Positions 45,691-57,820 of a stretch of 64,000 nt of DNA are shown piece by piece. Source of the stretch: Siphonodentalium dalli (lineage: Eukaryota > Mollusca > Scaphopoda > Gadilida > Siphonodentaliidae); the NCBI GenBank assembly GCA_032622095.1, contig CP136066.1, forward strand, positions 184,860,716-184,924,715, written 5' to 3'. Position 1 is the stretch's first letter, and every line of letters begins with the position of its first letter. The notes beneath the pieces were generated by a model. The model was given only the letters and a program-made list of their open reading frames with translations, did no database searches and was not told the DNA's origin. A program made the position numbers and the translations under genes.

Positions 45691-46500
45691 TTTATATTAG
45701 AGCGGGCATACCTATATAGTATATCGGTGAGCATGTTCATGCATTTGCCTTGCTTCTTGACAAGTACTTTGGATTTGCGTCATGAAGAGAGGGTTTGATT
45801 TTCAGTAATATATATCACCCGTTACAACGTTATACACTACCAGCGTTAAACCGTCCAATCTAAATCTTTAAAAAGCGTACTAATCTTGCGTTTAGATACT
45901 ACTTATCACATCCACTCGTCGAAAAGTTTTTATCTCAATATCTGATTTTCGGAGTAATTTTCCCCATTTGATCTTCGGTGGAATTTGCCAAATCTGAACC
46001 CAACCGACAAAAACACTCCCTTGAGCAGGTTGCGTTTATAGTAGAGCGGTAAAATTTTGTAGGCGTGTCTACATTATACCGGCTTACATGCTCCTGCGTG
46101 AAACTCGCTCCTACATTAGCCCGTTTGGATTTGGGGCTAAAAATCGGCTAGTGATAGACTACATAAGTATACATATTTATGATATATAGCGTTGTCACGA
46201 GTAAACCGTTCCATCTGAAAATTAGAAAATTGTGCTCTAGATGCGCGTGAACACTAGCCATCAGATGTACTCGTCAAAACAAATTATATCGATGTTTGAA
46301 TTTCCGCCCCTTTGCAATTTTCGTGGAATTTTCCTAAAGTCTCAAACCACCCTGACACGCATTCTCCATTGGGCATGTTACATTTATAGTACTGACGTCA
46401 AACTTCTGCCACGTACATAAAGTATGTCAACGTACTTGCTACGACATTATCTTGCTCTTTAATCAGCCGGTTTGGATTTGGCGGGAAAAATAGTTGCAAT
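45690..46500. repeat. Diverged direct repeats, period ~360 bp
   Basis: Comparable blocks start near 45,700, 46,045 and 46,385. They share elements such as GTTTGGATTTGG.G, GTAAACCGT.C.ATCTGAAA, ACTCGTC.AAA and a TTTTCGTGGAATTTTCC-like end. Similarity is modest. Confidence 0.45.
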
Positions 46501-47734
46501 ATTTCCGTACACCGTAACGCGGAAAGTCCTGGGTAAAAACATTTTTAAGCGGTATATTCGTGTCCTAATCTTTCGTCCAATTCGGAATATGCAATAAATT
46601 TTTTAGAGCTCTGTACTTATAAAAAAAAAACAAAAAAAAACCTTGATTTATTCATCCTGGTGTTTAGTGTGTTTGCCAACTATGGGCGGTAACTCTTCAG
46701 GGAAAGCGCGGACACAAGTTTTTATGCCCGTGGGCAGTAGTGCATATCGAGATGTGCATACGGTCTAATTTTCGATGCTCTGCTTCTTATAATTTCCGAG
46801 ATAATAAAATGACATTTTTTCAAATAAAGGGAGATAACTCCTCGGTGAAAGCGCGGACAAAATCGTTATGGGCCATATGGTTAGAACTAATGTACCCCAA
46901 CATACTTACCAAGTTTTAGTGTCCTACTTCTTGTACTTTTCGAGTAATAGTGGTTACAAAAGTGTCAAGTATAATAATAATAATAAGAATAATAATAATG
47001 AAAAATAATCGCAAAAGGGCCATAACTCCTCCAAGAAACATTGGGCGGAAATCCGGATACCATTATATCTAGTAAACCTTCGATGCCTATATTCGCTAGA
47101 GATTTCGCGTTCCTACTGCAATCAGTTTCTGAGTATTTCGAAATAAACGGAAAACGACCTCAGTAGAAAAACAATATACTTCCTTGGTTACACCATGGAA
47201 GTATAATAAAACCTAAAGTGATCACTGCATGCACCTATCGATGTATTTCTACACGTATATATGTATGCATGACATATATATGTATATATACGTATAACAT
47301 GTATATATGTATGTGTACATATGTATGCGTGTGGGTGCAGATGCAATTATTTGTAATTCAATTATTAAATGTATCAGAATGAATTGACTTTCATTTTTAG
47401 CCATAACTAAGTACTTATAGTTTAGAATATTCTCAAATTCAACTTGGATGGATGTCCACCACTTTTGTTAGAGCAGACATCTGAAACAGTATTATATGCA
47501 ATCTAAAAGCGCTATCAATACCATGTTTATCTGAATATTTACATGCAGTATTTTCGGATGGTTTATATAAATCAGACCCCCCCACGCTTCGAGCCAAATT
47601 ACTACACACCATGAACATATGTATAAAATCCATGGTTACGAACTGCATTTAAAACACTAACAATTTATAAACAGTCCCCTCTCATTGACAAGCTGTTTTT
47701 TTTCTATCTTGTTTTTCTCTTCTTTTTTAATTGT
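46501..47734. other. Intergenic with microsatellites, no gene seen
   Basis: Contains TAA/AAT repeats at 46,971-47,005, paired variants of GG.GGTAACTC.TC...GAAAGCGCGGACA (46,685 and 46,830), TATATG/ATGTAT repeats at 47,250-47,335, and a 69-codon minus ORF (47,439-47,648) with no recognised family. Confidence 0.45.
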
Positions 47735-49255
47735 CAAGAGATGTGTAGTATTGGTAGCAGTGTTTTTGCGGATTGAGTTACATTAGGGTGGCGTGGGTTG
47801 TGAGTTGTTACGAGTGGAATGAGAACGGACTCGGCTTGTCTCTCTTTATCTTTTCTCAATTCTGATTTAGGTATTTTTAAGCTTCGTCGATTCCACTTTT
47901 TACTAGCTTATCTGGGTAATGTTGGTCTTGTAAGAAAGAGTGCAGTTCTTGTAGCCGAACATCTCTAATATCAACATCATCTACAATTGTACAGATACGT
48001 CTGGCTAGGCAATACTGTATACTTCTCTTCGTATGGGAAGGATGTCAGGAATTAAAATCCAAGTATTGATGAGTATCTGTACTTTTATAAAATATATATA
48101 TTATATCTACCGACATAGTGCGATCATCGGTCATCCTATGTCGAAAAAATATACAACTTTCTTACTTAAGATGGAAATCGGTCGCGGTAAGTAAAAGCCA
48201 TTGGAAAAGTATGAAAAGTACGTTTTATGCTGTTCGTAGAGGAATGGGCCATTACGCAGACCTTCTGTCGCGCAATGACCTTACTGTAGCCTCTTTTCAT
48301 TTAAGTGATGAGAATAACATGTAATCTTATGGGGTAAAATATGTTTACCCCACTTAGCGAGACCGGTGAAAAACTTTAATAACTTTACAAATCTGGGTTA
48401 TAATACTCCACAAAATGACATGTGTATATTGATTTCAGTTACACACATATTCCCTGTGCTTATATTTGGTAATAAAATAATTAGTGCTCATTAACTTTAA
48501 TAACTTAAAACAACTGGGATATATTACTCAACAAAATTACATGTGTATATTGATTTCAGTTACACACATATCCCCTGTGCGTATTTGGTGATCGATTAAT
48601 TATGCTCATTAACTTTAAAAAACTGGGATACATTACTCAACAAAATGACATGTGTATATTGATTTCAATTACACACATACCCCCTGTGCTTATTTGGTGA
48701 TCGAATAATTAGTGTTCATTAAGTTTAAAAAACTGGGACATATTACTCAACAAAATGTGTATTGATTTCAGTTACACGCATATCCCCTGTGCTTATTTGG
48801 TAATCGAATAATTAGTGCTCATTATCTAGACTATCTGTTTCTCTTTGCCAAGCGTTGTCCATTTCAATAATCCAGGCGTAATTCGTAACTTCTAACCATA
48901 CGAATTTTCGAAGCATCTCTTTTTATATCACATGAAACCCCTATAATATCATTGGGAAATCCATTACATAGTTTCTTACCTGTCACTAGTAATAATACTA
49001 TTTCGGAAAGCCTCGGTTGAAACTAATACTAGACATTGCAAAATGATTGCTTTGTTCATTAAAGTTCAATTATTGTCCAACTTAGTTGCATTGACGAAAA
49101 TAGGCACAAAAACAAAGAGGCAAATTATGGGACTATATGTTTAGTCGCAAGGCAGAGCGCACAATAGCGTCGTATACGGTTGTGAAGCGTCTCAGCGAAC
49201 GCCGTGCATGTATGCATTTTGCATGCATTTTTCAGCTACTTTTAAAGATCCTCTA
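47735..49255. repeat. Diverged copy D of part of the tandem unit, with empty MULE site
   Basis: 47,735-48,916 matches 25,222-26,517 (Penelope-like fragment, ORF, ~115-bp repeats). 48,926-49,255 matches 36,243-36,610. The two halves are contiguous here through a single CTCTTTTTA, so this copy predates or escaped the MULE insertion. It has four rather than five ~115-bp units and differs from the array by several percent, unlike the array units among themselves. The GPCR exon is not included. Confidence 0.85.
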
Positions 49256-49417
49256 CTCGCATATATGGTAGCCAGCTAGGCGCGCACCGCCTCTCGCTGA
49301 TTATCATCGCGCCGATCCGCGGAGCGGTCTTCGGGCCTTCGTTCGTCGTCCGTTGCTTCTACTATAATTACGTCCGCGCGTTCGATTTGATTGAATTATC
49401 GAAACTAAATGTAGCTT
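49256..49417. other. GC-richer unassigned stretch
   Basis: Contains GCGCCGATCCGCGGAGCGGT and CGTTCGTCGTCCG. No gene is recognised. Confidence 0.4.
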
Positions 49418-49715
49418 TAACCCTTTCAGTGCCAAGTCCGATGTTTGTATCAACCCATATTTCCTTGATCATTTTTCAAATTTATTGATTATAATAATGT
49501 GATACATTGATGGAATGAGCTCTTAGTTGTATACGTATACGTTTACACCGAGGTAGGTCGCTACTTTCACCCTTTCAGTGCCAAGTCCGATGTTTGTATT
49601 CACCCATATTTCCTTGATCATTTTTCAAATTTATTGATTATAATAATGTGATACATTGATGGAGTGAGCTCTTAGTTGTATACGTATACGTTTACATCGA
49701 GGTAGGTCGCTACTT
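49418..49715. repeat. Direct duplication, 149-bp period
   Basis: ACCCTTTCAGTGCCAAGTCC through GAGGTAGGTCGCTACTTTC occurs twice, nearly identical (starts about 49,418 and 49,567). Each copy has TATACGTATACGTTTACA. Confidence 0.85.
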
Positions 49716-51549
49716 TCTTACATCAGATGATACGTTCTTACACCAGAGGATGCAACAAGGCAAATACGTACTTAGCGTGATTAGTTATATACCAGCTATA
49801 AAATACGATATGTATATACACATGCATGGTACACTTGAAGAGACACGGAAGTGACTGGAATTGGAATTCATTAGAATTTTTAAATTCTTCCGACTTGATC
49901 ATCACTCTACGTGCACATGTCTGATATGGCTATAATCCAATTCAAGGCAATCAGGGTTTACGAATGTAACTCTGCGCTTTATTTTCTATGTCAAGAAATA
50001 TACCTAAATCGAGAGCGTTTCACCACACGGATAAAGACAATAAAGAGCGTTCTGTGATTTTTTTTTCGAAATAACCAACATTGGTTTCAGTCCGATATAA
50101 CAATGTATAAGGCAATCAGGCTTCTCTTATCAGTTGCAGTATATCTTATTATCTCTGTTACTAGTAGTGTTAGCACAACAAAAAGAGTTATCAATAAAGA
50201 GTGTTTTGTCATATATAAAATTGCTATGTATTAACCATCAACCTTCAGTGCGGTGTAACATAGTGCATGATTTTGGTCTCTTTCTTGTATCTGAATAATT
50301 GCATTTGATGCGATGCGATGTGTGATTTAAAATGAGATATTGGCATAGTGTGCCATCGCCTTTGTACTATCTTATCATGGGAAATAAAATATGCTGCCAA
50401 AATTAAATAAATCCTTCATAGTCATGTCAAGTCTGTATAATAAACTATAATTATGTACTTTCTGTGTCCAATTACTCAACATATATCATGAAACAGGTAT
50501 GCAGTGACTGCGCGGCTAGTAACTGTGTTCCACTGGTCCTATCCGTCTATTCTGCTATGACGTTAGTAGGTCTTGTGAAATTGTTATGCTGTTGGTAGGA
50601 CAAACTGACGTCGTTACGAAAAGTACTGTTTTTGTTCTTTTAAGTGTCATTTTCGCGGTGTTTGGCTAAGCCGAGGGTTTTTATAAATAACAGTGTATGT
50701 ATTCAATAACGTATATATATATTTTTATTTTTTTTAAACTAGTAATGGCTGCGCTGGTATTTGCTAAATAACATTAATAGCTAAATTGTTGATAGTCGAT
50801 TTGCAACAGCTAATACAAACAGTATTAACTTATTTGTATTGTGCTTCTGAATGTTTCATACACATTATAGCGTTTCTTGCATATGTTCAGATTATCCGAA
50901 CACCGCAATAATGACAACTTTAAAACTGATTAACGGTATCTTTTCGTAACAGCATCAGTTTGCCGTAACATCGCGTAGCAGTTAATCATTATCCATCAGC
51001 ACCATATCACATTAGCAGGACAACTTGACTAGGGTGTGTTCCTAAATTTCCACCGCGGATCGATTCGGTCATGCGTTGATGGTTCTTCGTCGTTAATGAC
51101 TAATAATTACGCACGTCAGTTCGCGTTAATTGATTTATCAAGACGGGTCAAACGTGCTTAAAGTGACTGTTAACGTGTGTCTCTCAATGCATGTATGTAT
51201 AATCGAGTTTGGTCACTATGTTCTGACATCTGATGATATAACAGGCCGTTAAATACACAGCTGGATTAAACTTTTATACCAGCTATAAATATCAACTGTA
51301 TTGATATAGTATACACGTGGCAAACACAAGTATTCGGATTATAGTCTTATAAATCATTATTACAATAACAAATGTATCAATTTTTTACCTATATCGTTTA
51401 TTCTGTAAACAATCTTGGTACTAAGAACAAATTATCTTGAGCCATATGTAAAAGCCAAATGTAGTGAAATTAGCCGCATTATTCAAAACACAATGCGAGA
51501 AAACATTGCGAAATGCTCAACTTCATACTAATCATATTAAATATAGTAA
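49716..51549. other. Long noncoding stretch, no gene seen
   Basis: AT-rich DNA without a supported ORF. AATAAAGAGCGTTCTGTG at 50,039-50,056 and AATAAAGAGTGTTTTGTC at about 50,195-50,212 are instances of a motif that recurs in the window. Confidence 0.5.
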
Positions 51550-51700
51550 TTAAATCATGTGCCGAAACGTCTTCGACGACGTTCCGAAACATCCAAATGC
51601 TTGGTCCGAAATAACAATTGCCGAAACCCCAGGTGCCGACACATCCTGAAAACTAGGTGCCGAAACGTCCATGTGCCGAAATGTCCTGCACCCGGAAAAG
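51550..51700. repeat. GTGCCGAAACGTCC short-repeat cluster
   Basis: Seven or so variants of (G)TGCCGAAAC(G)TCC occur in 150 bp. Such clusters resemble subterminal repeats of DNA transposons, but no partner end was found nearby. Confidence 0.6.
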
Positions 51701-52818
51701 TTACACCATGACGTTGTTCATCAATATTCGTTGAAATCATACGAATGTACTGAACATTATGGAATTGACATGTCTTCTCCATATATAGTATATCAGTCGC
51801 ATCGCTCACCAAGCGTCAACAAATATATTGGTTAAATTCCGTAAAAATGTTCACGTTCCCCACTCGGCATGCATGGTATAATTATTTTCACTTTGGTGTT
51901 GGTGTAGTTTATACTACGTGTAGCAGACAGTAAAGACTACTCGGAAATACGTTTGGTCTAATTTATAATCTAAATTATAATTGGGATCCATTCTTTCGAT
52001 GAACCGTTGTGGACGAAGTGTAATTATTGATAATCAATATAGGTTATGTGAATCCGATTTGGTCTTTGGCACGTACCGACAGGACCATAATTTGCATAGT
52101 TAGAAATTTCATGACTCAAATTTCAATAGTTGGAAATTAAAAGTAACAAGTGAATCGAATGATCTAAGTGTTTCAATTTCCGACTTCAAGTGCAGACTTG
52201 TATGTTTTACCGAACATTGCGTCATGGTCACTAGTCTATTAGTAATGCCAAACCTCCATATCTTTCTGATAACAGCTTTAACGATATAACATTCAGCATG
52301 CATAATTGTTACCATCATATATTGTTACTTCTTGGAATTTGAATACGTGTAACTCGTAATCGCTCATCAGCCATATTCTGATTAATAGCATGTATAATGT
52401 GCATGTTCTGCACGCAGACTGTGACGCAGTATACTCGAGACATAACATATGGATCAATGCTATGTCATCATTGTCATTTGTGTCTTTATTTACACAGTCC
52501 ATGCTCTTAAACAGAATGTATGGAAACCCAAATTATGAAGCCAATATTGAAATATTGCATTACTCAAAACCAAATGCTATATAGTTGGATATTTGATTAG
52601 ACAAAAATCCTATATATTTGGAAATGTTATTAGACCAAATTCTGCGTAGTTGGAAATTGTATGGTCTCACCCACGGTTGGATCCCTTTGGAACGTCCCTA
52701 TTTGGCGGGAATACCAGGTAATATATAAACCAATTTTGATTTAAAAAACAAAAGCCAGTTACCCCAATGTGAGTGGTTTAGCTTTGTTATTTAATTACGC
52801 TAACGCATGGTCATATTA
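51701..52818. other. Intergenic, no gene seen
   Basis: AT-rich. Short phrases such as AGTTGGAAATT recur (about 52,105, 52,130 and 52,650). No coding signal. Confidence 0.5.
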
Positions 52819-53015
52819 CCAATTCAATTCAATTCAATTTAATATACTTTTACACCAAATATGGTCAAGTATATACATACATAATATAGAAACATAATTT
52901 ATAACAGTGTATTGAAAGAACATGTATTCATAAGACACAGTATGTTGTACATAATATTGTAGTTATATATATTTATATATATTTGTATTGATTTTGGTAT
53001 TTTTTTTTTTTTGTC

Positions 53016-55403
53016 TTATTGGGAGTTTGCATTCGTCTGGTCGCGTATTCTGTCTAGCAGTTGGTCACTAGGTTGCCATTTTCCCTTTTTGGCAAGTCCG
53101 TGGTAGACAAAATGGGCAATTGCTTTTAATACTTCTGGTTGTGAGCATGACATTATTTGTTTAAATTGGGCTATTCCATCTAACTCTTGGATGTCTTTCG
53201 GTAGTTGTTTAAAGAGAGATTGACGTTCGTTTGATAGTAACGAGCAATTGATGATGAGGTGGAATTCGTCGTCTAACTCGTTACAATTTTCGCAAATACG
53301 ATATTGTTCGTCGATGTTGAGATATCGGCCTCGTTCGATTCCGAGGGAATGACAGCTGATCCGCAATCTCGTGAGTGATTCCCTGTGTTTCGTTATTCTG
53401 CATGTATTCAGGTAATTCTCCAATTTGATTGTAGCTTTGAATTTTCTATATGTTCGGAGTTTATTTCGCGGCGTTGTGCATTGGTTGTTATTATTACGGG
53501 GGAGTTTCCTACGTACATTATCGTCCCATATTAATTTCAGGGCTGCATTATTAAAATATTTGTCTACAGTATTGTTGGGGTCAACGGATGTAATTATGTT
53601 TCTTGCGTTTGACAATGACCGGTGCCATGAGTATATGTTCTTATCCGCAAGGCCCTGGTCCGTAGTTACGGCTTCTTTTAGAAGTCTACTTTGTGGTAGT
53701 TCACGGAGGTATTTTGAATATTTCTCCATGGACGTGATCAAGGACGCGGTCAGCGGAAGCAAACCTAATTCCATCCTGCATGCGACATTAGTCGCGCTGG
53801 ATGGCACATTAAGGAGGAATTTACAAAATTTGATATGTGTTTTTTCATAGTCAATGGCGTCTATTAGATTCATGATATTAAAGTTTGAGCCGTTTTTGGC
53901 GGCGCGTGTGAATGAGTTGTGTATTTTTTCCATTAGATCTGGGAACCATATGTCAGAATTGTATGTTACTATTGGAAAAATCAAACTTTTGAGCAGTTTA
54001 ATATTAAGCTTGTGTGGTAAATTCCGTGTAGGCAGACATTTGGTAAGATGGAAAAAAGCCTTCATTCCTTTCTTTATTAGATCCGTCCTTGCTGGGTCAA
54101 AGGACCCCTTGTTATTTATGCACAGACCTAAGTATGTATAAGATTCCACTGATTCTATTATTTGTTCACCATAAGTCATGTTAATTGGTTTATTATCACG
54201 CTGTGAGAAGGTCAGGGCCTTTGATTTAGTGGTATTTAATGTTAGTTGCCATTTGTTGTTATATTCCCTGAGGGAGTTTAATTTGTGCTGGAGACCTTCT
54301 TGTGAGGTGGATAAGAGGACCAGATCGTCCGCGAACAGGAGGCAGGGGACTTCGCTGGTTTCTAGCAATGGGTGGTCTGTGCTGTTGCTTAGATAATTTG
54401 GATGATCATTTAGGTATATGTTGAAGAGGGTGGGGCTTAAGTTATTACCCTGTTTTACCCCGCTGTGAATGTCAAAGTAATCGGTGATTGTGTTGCCAAA
54501 TTTCAGACAAGCGTGGTGGCTATTATACATAGATTTGATTACTTGGTATAGCTTCTTGCCGATGCCATGTTTTAGTACCTTGTACTTTAGGCCAGTTCTC
54601 CATATGGAGTCAAAGGCTTTCTTATAGTCGATGAAACAAGCGTATAAGTGTCCTCCTTTGTTTGTGTATTTTCTAATAAGGGTTTTTAGGATAAAGAGAC
54701 AATCAGAGGTTCTATGGTGCTTCATAAACCCGTGTTGAAAGTGGTTAAATTTATCTTTTGAGAGTTCAAGGATTCGATTATTTAATAGGCTACTGAATGC
54801 CTTGGCGAGGCAATTTGTTATGGATATGCCTCGATAATTTTCTGGTAGTTCACGTTTCCCCGATTTATATATGGGTGTGATATACGAAGTATTCCACGAT
54901 TCCGGATAGCTCCCGCTTTCTAGTATTGCATTGAAATATTTCGTTATCGATTTGCTCAGGGAGTTTCTTCCATACTTCAGGTGTTCATTGCGAATTCCAT
55001 CAGGGCCGCATGATTTGTTATTTTTGAGAGTGGATAGCATTTTAGATACTTCATTTATACTGAATGGTCGGTCTGTTATGTCATTGGTCGGTGCCCTCGT
55101 TTCCATTAATGCTAGTTCGGATGCAATGTCTGGATCTGGGTCTGGGGTACGAGCCACTGGGTTCTGGAAATGGGAAGTCCACGTAGTAATGTCAGTTGGG
55201 ATGTCCACAACTTTATGTACGTCTGTGTTCTGTTGTTTAATAGTTTTCCAGAACTCTTTAGAATCGGACTCCTTAATATCAGATAGTGTGTTTATTGTTT
55301 GTTGCCATTGTTGGTGTTTAGCCTGTTTTATATCGCGAAAATATTGTTTAGTTAGAGCGTGGTAATGTTCACGTATTCGGTTGTCGTGAGGAAATAATGA
55401 CAT
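53016..55403 (-). CDS. LINE ORF2, reverse transcriptase and C-terminal zinc knuckle
   Basis: An uninterrupted 795-codon frame. RT blocks are visible in order: SCGPDGIRNEHLK (131-143), ENYRGISITN (188-197), QHGFMKHHRTSD (223-234), motif A ACFIDYKKAFDS (255-266), motif B HSGVKQGNNLSP (313-324) and motif C LLFADDLVLL (355-364). The end carries CENCNELDDEFHLIINC, a CCHC knuckle. It copies LINE RNA at the nicked target. The first ATG lies inside the A-run where the frame parts from the endonuclease, so it is not the natural protein start; the two belong to one ORF2. Confidence 0.92.
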   Translation of the reverse strand: MSLFPHDNRIREHYHALTKQYFRDIKQAKHQQWQQTINTLSDIKESDSKEFWKTIKQQNTDVHKVVDIPTDITTWTSHFQNPVARTPDPDPDIASELALMETRAPTNDITDRPFSINEVSKMLSTLKNNKSCGPDGIRNEHLKYGRNSLSKSITKYFNAILESGSYPESWNTSYITPIYKSGKRELPENYRGISITNCLAKAFSSLLNNRILELSKDKFNHFQHGFMKHHRTSDCLFILKTLIRKYTNKGGHLYACFIDYKKAFDSIWRTGLKYKVLKHGIGKKLYQVIKSMYNSHHACLKFGNTITDYFDIHSGVKQGNNLSPTLFNIYLNDHPNYLSNSTDHPLLETSEVPCLLFADDLVLLSTSQEGLQHKLNSLREYNNKWQLTLNTTKSKALTFSQRDNKPINMTYGEQIIESVESYTYLGLCINNKGSFDPARTDLIKKGMKAFFHLTKCLPTRNLPHKLNIKLLKSLIFPIVTYNSDIWFPDLMEKIHNSFTRAAKNGSNFNIMNLIDAIDYEKTHIKFCKFLLNVPSSATNVACRMELGLLPLTASLITSMEKYSKYLRELPQSRLLKEAVTTDQGLADKNIYSWHRSLSNARNIITSVDPNNTVDKYFNNAALKLIWDDNVRRKLPRNNNNQCTTPRNKLRTYRKFKATIKLENYLNTCRITKHRESLTRLRISCHSLGIERGRYLNIDEQYRICENCNELDDEFHLIINCSLLSNERQSLFKQLPKDIQELDGIAQFKQIMSCSQPEVLKAIAHFVYHGLAKKGKWQPSDQLLDRIRDQTNANSQ

Positions 55404-56571
55404 TTTTTTTCCCTAGTGCTTTGAGAGTTTTTGCTTGTGCAGGTAAATTTCCTGCATACCAGATGTTTGACTTCTTTGTCTGATGTAGTTTGTTTTTATG
55501 TGAATGGGGCCTAGTAGTTCGTGGTGGCGTTTCATATAACTGGTTGATCAGATTCTCGATATGTTTAGTTGCTTGGTTGATTCCGTGTGGCGAGTGTTCG
55601 ATATAAATGTCTTCAAATTCACTTAATGATCCTGCACCCGTAGCGGTTGATACATTTCGTAGGAGTAGACTGAAGGAATTGTCAGTCCATTTTGGAGCCA
55701 GGGGTATCGGACTCAATGTTTGTTGTATGGTATCGTGTCTAATTCCGCCACATCTGAGGGAGAGGCCTATTTGACAATGATCAGATAAATAGCTTTTAAA
55801 GTGTGTTCTGAAATACGATACCTCAGGAAGGATCGCCTCATTAGCTAATCCTAGATCTACGGCACTCTTCCCATTGTTTCCGAAATAAGTGTAATAACCC
55901 AGCAGGTCGCCAGGATAACGCCCGTTCAGAATACGGAGACCAGACGAAATGCAAAGTCCAATTAAGTCACGGCCGTGTTCGTTTACGGTCTCATCAAGGT
56001 TGTTACGAGGTAACGGGTTGTCAATTTCGTAATCATTGGGCAGTGGTACATCAGTCTCTGAGTCATTCGTGATAAAATCATGTAAATTCCCTGTCCTAGA
56101 ATTAAGGTCGCCAAGAATCAATGTATCGCCTTTAACAGAGAAAAATGAAATGTCGTTTGTTAGTTTTGAGAAATCATTATCAAAGTATGGGGAATCTCGT
56201 GGTGGGATATATGCGGCACAAAGGTATAAGTCTCTTTTTAACTTGAAGAAGTCCTTGTTCAGTTTCATCCAGATAGTATTGGGGTTCTGACTAGGTGCAT
56301 ATGTTTGCGACACTCCTGATTGGATGTGCTGTCGTACTATGACGGTAATTCCTCCGCTGTGTCTGCGTGCTTTTTTCTTTTTGGGTCTTATAGTTATGTT
56401 TTTCGTGACATAACCTGGTATATGAAAACTTTGTGACTCAGAGGCCCATGTCTCACAAAATATATTTATATTGTAGGCATTGATAGCGGAAAGCATATCA
56501 GGATTTTCAAGTTTGTTGGATAAACCGTTTACATTCCATGATGACAGAGTTATATGTTTGGAGTTTGACAT
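55404..56571 (-). CDS. LINE ORF2, apurinic-type (EEP) endonuclease part
   Basis: The start is ATG 56,571 (MSNSKHITLSSWNVNGL). Upstream codons are an Asn/Ile-Tyr microsatellite and are not counted. Catalytic blocks: WNVNGL with Asn, CETWAS with Glu, GGITVIVR, AAYIPP, GDLNSRTG, the NGR segment (LRILNGRYPGD) and the terminal SDHCQIGLSL. It nicks the target DNA to prime reverse transcription. About 387 codons lead to the eight-A run at 55,403-55,410. One base fewer there would continue directly into the RT frame, giving an ORF2 of about 1,180 residues. Confidence 0.9.
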
Positions 56572-56834
56572 TTTGATCAAGAGTATTGATATATATATAT
56601 TTATATATATATATATATAAATATTATTATTATTATTATTATTATTATTTTTTTTATGATGTGGAGTGTACCCGGATTCTGAGTTAATAAGTTGTGTTTG
56701 TGTATTGTATAGGAGCAAAATATGTTAGGTAAATACGCATAGGCTACATGTATAGTACATGTTGTATCTTAGTTAAATCTTCTAAAATACCCGAAGCTGC
56801 GATCGTATGATTCAATAATCCAATATTCACACAA

Positions 56835-57820
56835 TTATGACTGGAAGGAGTCCTGGTGAACGTCCGTTCCAGATAATATGTTCAGTTTGTAATCTAAATG
56901 TTTTAATCTGTTGTACAGTTCAGTCATGGAAGCTGGGCCCATGTGGTGGTTCTCTGTAAGATCCTCTCGCTGCTGTTGATGTGTTCTTTGACTGTTTTGT
57001 CTGTAGGCGCTCTGGCTATAATTTTGGTTCATCGATTGGTTTCCTTTTCCATTTTGGTAGTTGTTGGAGTCTCCTTGTCCACTTTGGTAGTTGCTGTAGT
57101 CGTTGGATCTGCGTCTGTCCTGTGGCGGCATATAACGATTGTTCTGACGCGGGCGATTAGCAGATCCATCAGACGGCTTAACAACGGCCGATTTAAATGC
57201 TTGAACAAGCGATATGATGCCCCTGTTGTTCAGGTGAATTCCGTCTTCCATGTCTTCGAACGACAAGAAAGGCGGCGGGGAGTATACAATATTTTCCTCA
57301 TTACATAACTCTAACAGCCTGCTATTGTAATCTAGACGGATTCTTTCAAATTGTCCATGTGGCCGTCCAGTGTGGGCGCTGAATCGTGGTAACACGCCTG
57401 CTACGATTATCCGTTCAATGCCTGTCACATTCTTCGCTTTGGCGATGAGCTCTTTAATTTCGTCTATGCAATTAGATGCTGATGTGTGCGTCAGGTCATT
57501 TGAGGCTATTTGGAACAATATGCTTTTTGGAGATGTTGTAAGTGTGTCCAACTCGTCGATGGCTCCACGAATTGTTTTGTTTGAGAGCGTTGTGATATTT
57601 ACGTGTTTTGCTGTGTACATTTTGTTTGGAATAATCGGTCGAACTATCGATGATCCTATAATTTGCATATGTATGCTCTGATTTTCTTTCTGTTTTTCTT
57701 CCGTTGTATTTACTTGTTTTGCTGTGTACTTTTTGTTTGAAATAATCGGTCGAACTATCGATGATCCTATGTTTTGCATATGTATGCTCTGTTTTTCTTT
57801 CTGTTTTTTTGTCTGTTGTA
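56835..57820 (-). CDS. LINE ORF1, C-terminal part: SGNH-hydrolase (esterase) domain
   Basis: Esterase-like blocks are visible: GSSIVRPI (block I), ILFQIASNDLTH (block III, with N), IIVAGVLPRF, and DGIHLNNRGI (block V Asp-His pair). A Gln/Asn/Tyr/Arg-rich tail follows (QNNRYMPPQDRRR, QSGQGDSNNYQNG), which could bind RNA. SGNH domains in ORF1 are known from CR1-type LINEs. Block I lies in a 37-codon direct duplication (SIHMQ.IGSSIVRPII twice). The frame joins the N-terminal part only by a one-base change in the A-run at 57,814-57,820. Confidence 0.82.

Noticed and set aside
47439-47648. 69-codon minus ORF as a gene
   Set aside because: No family, no splice signals, and surrounded by microsatellite and repeat DNA.
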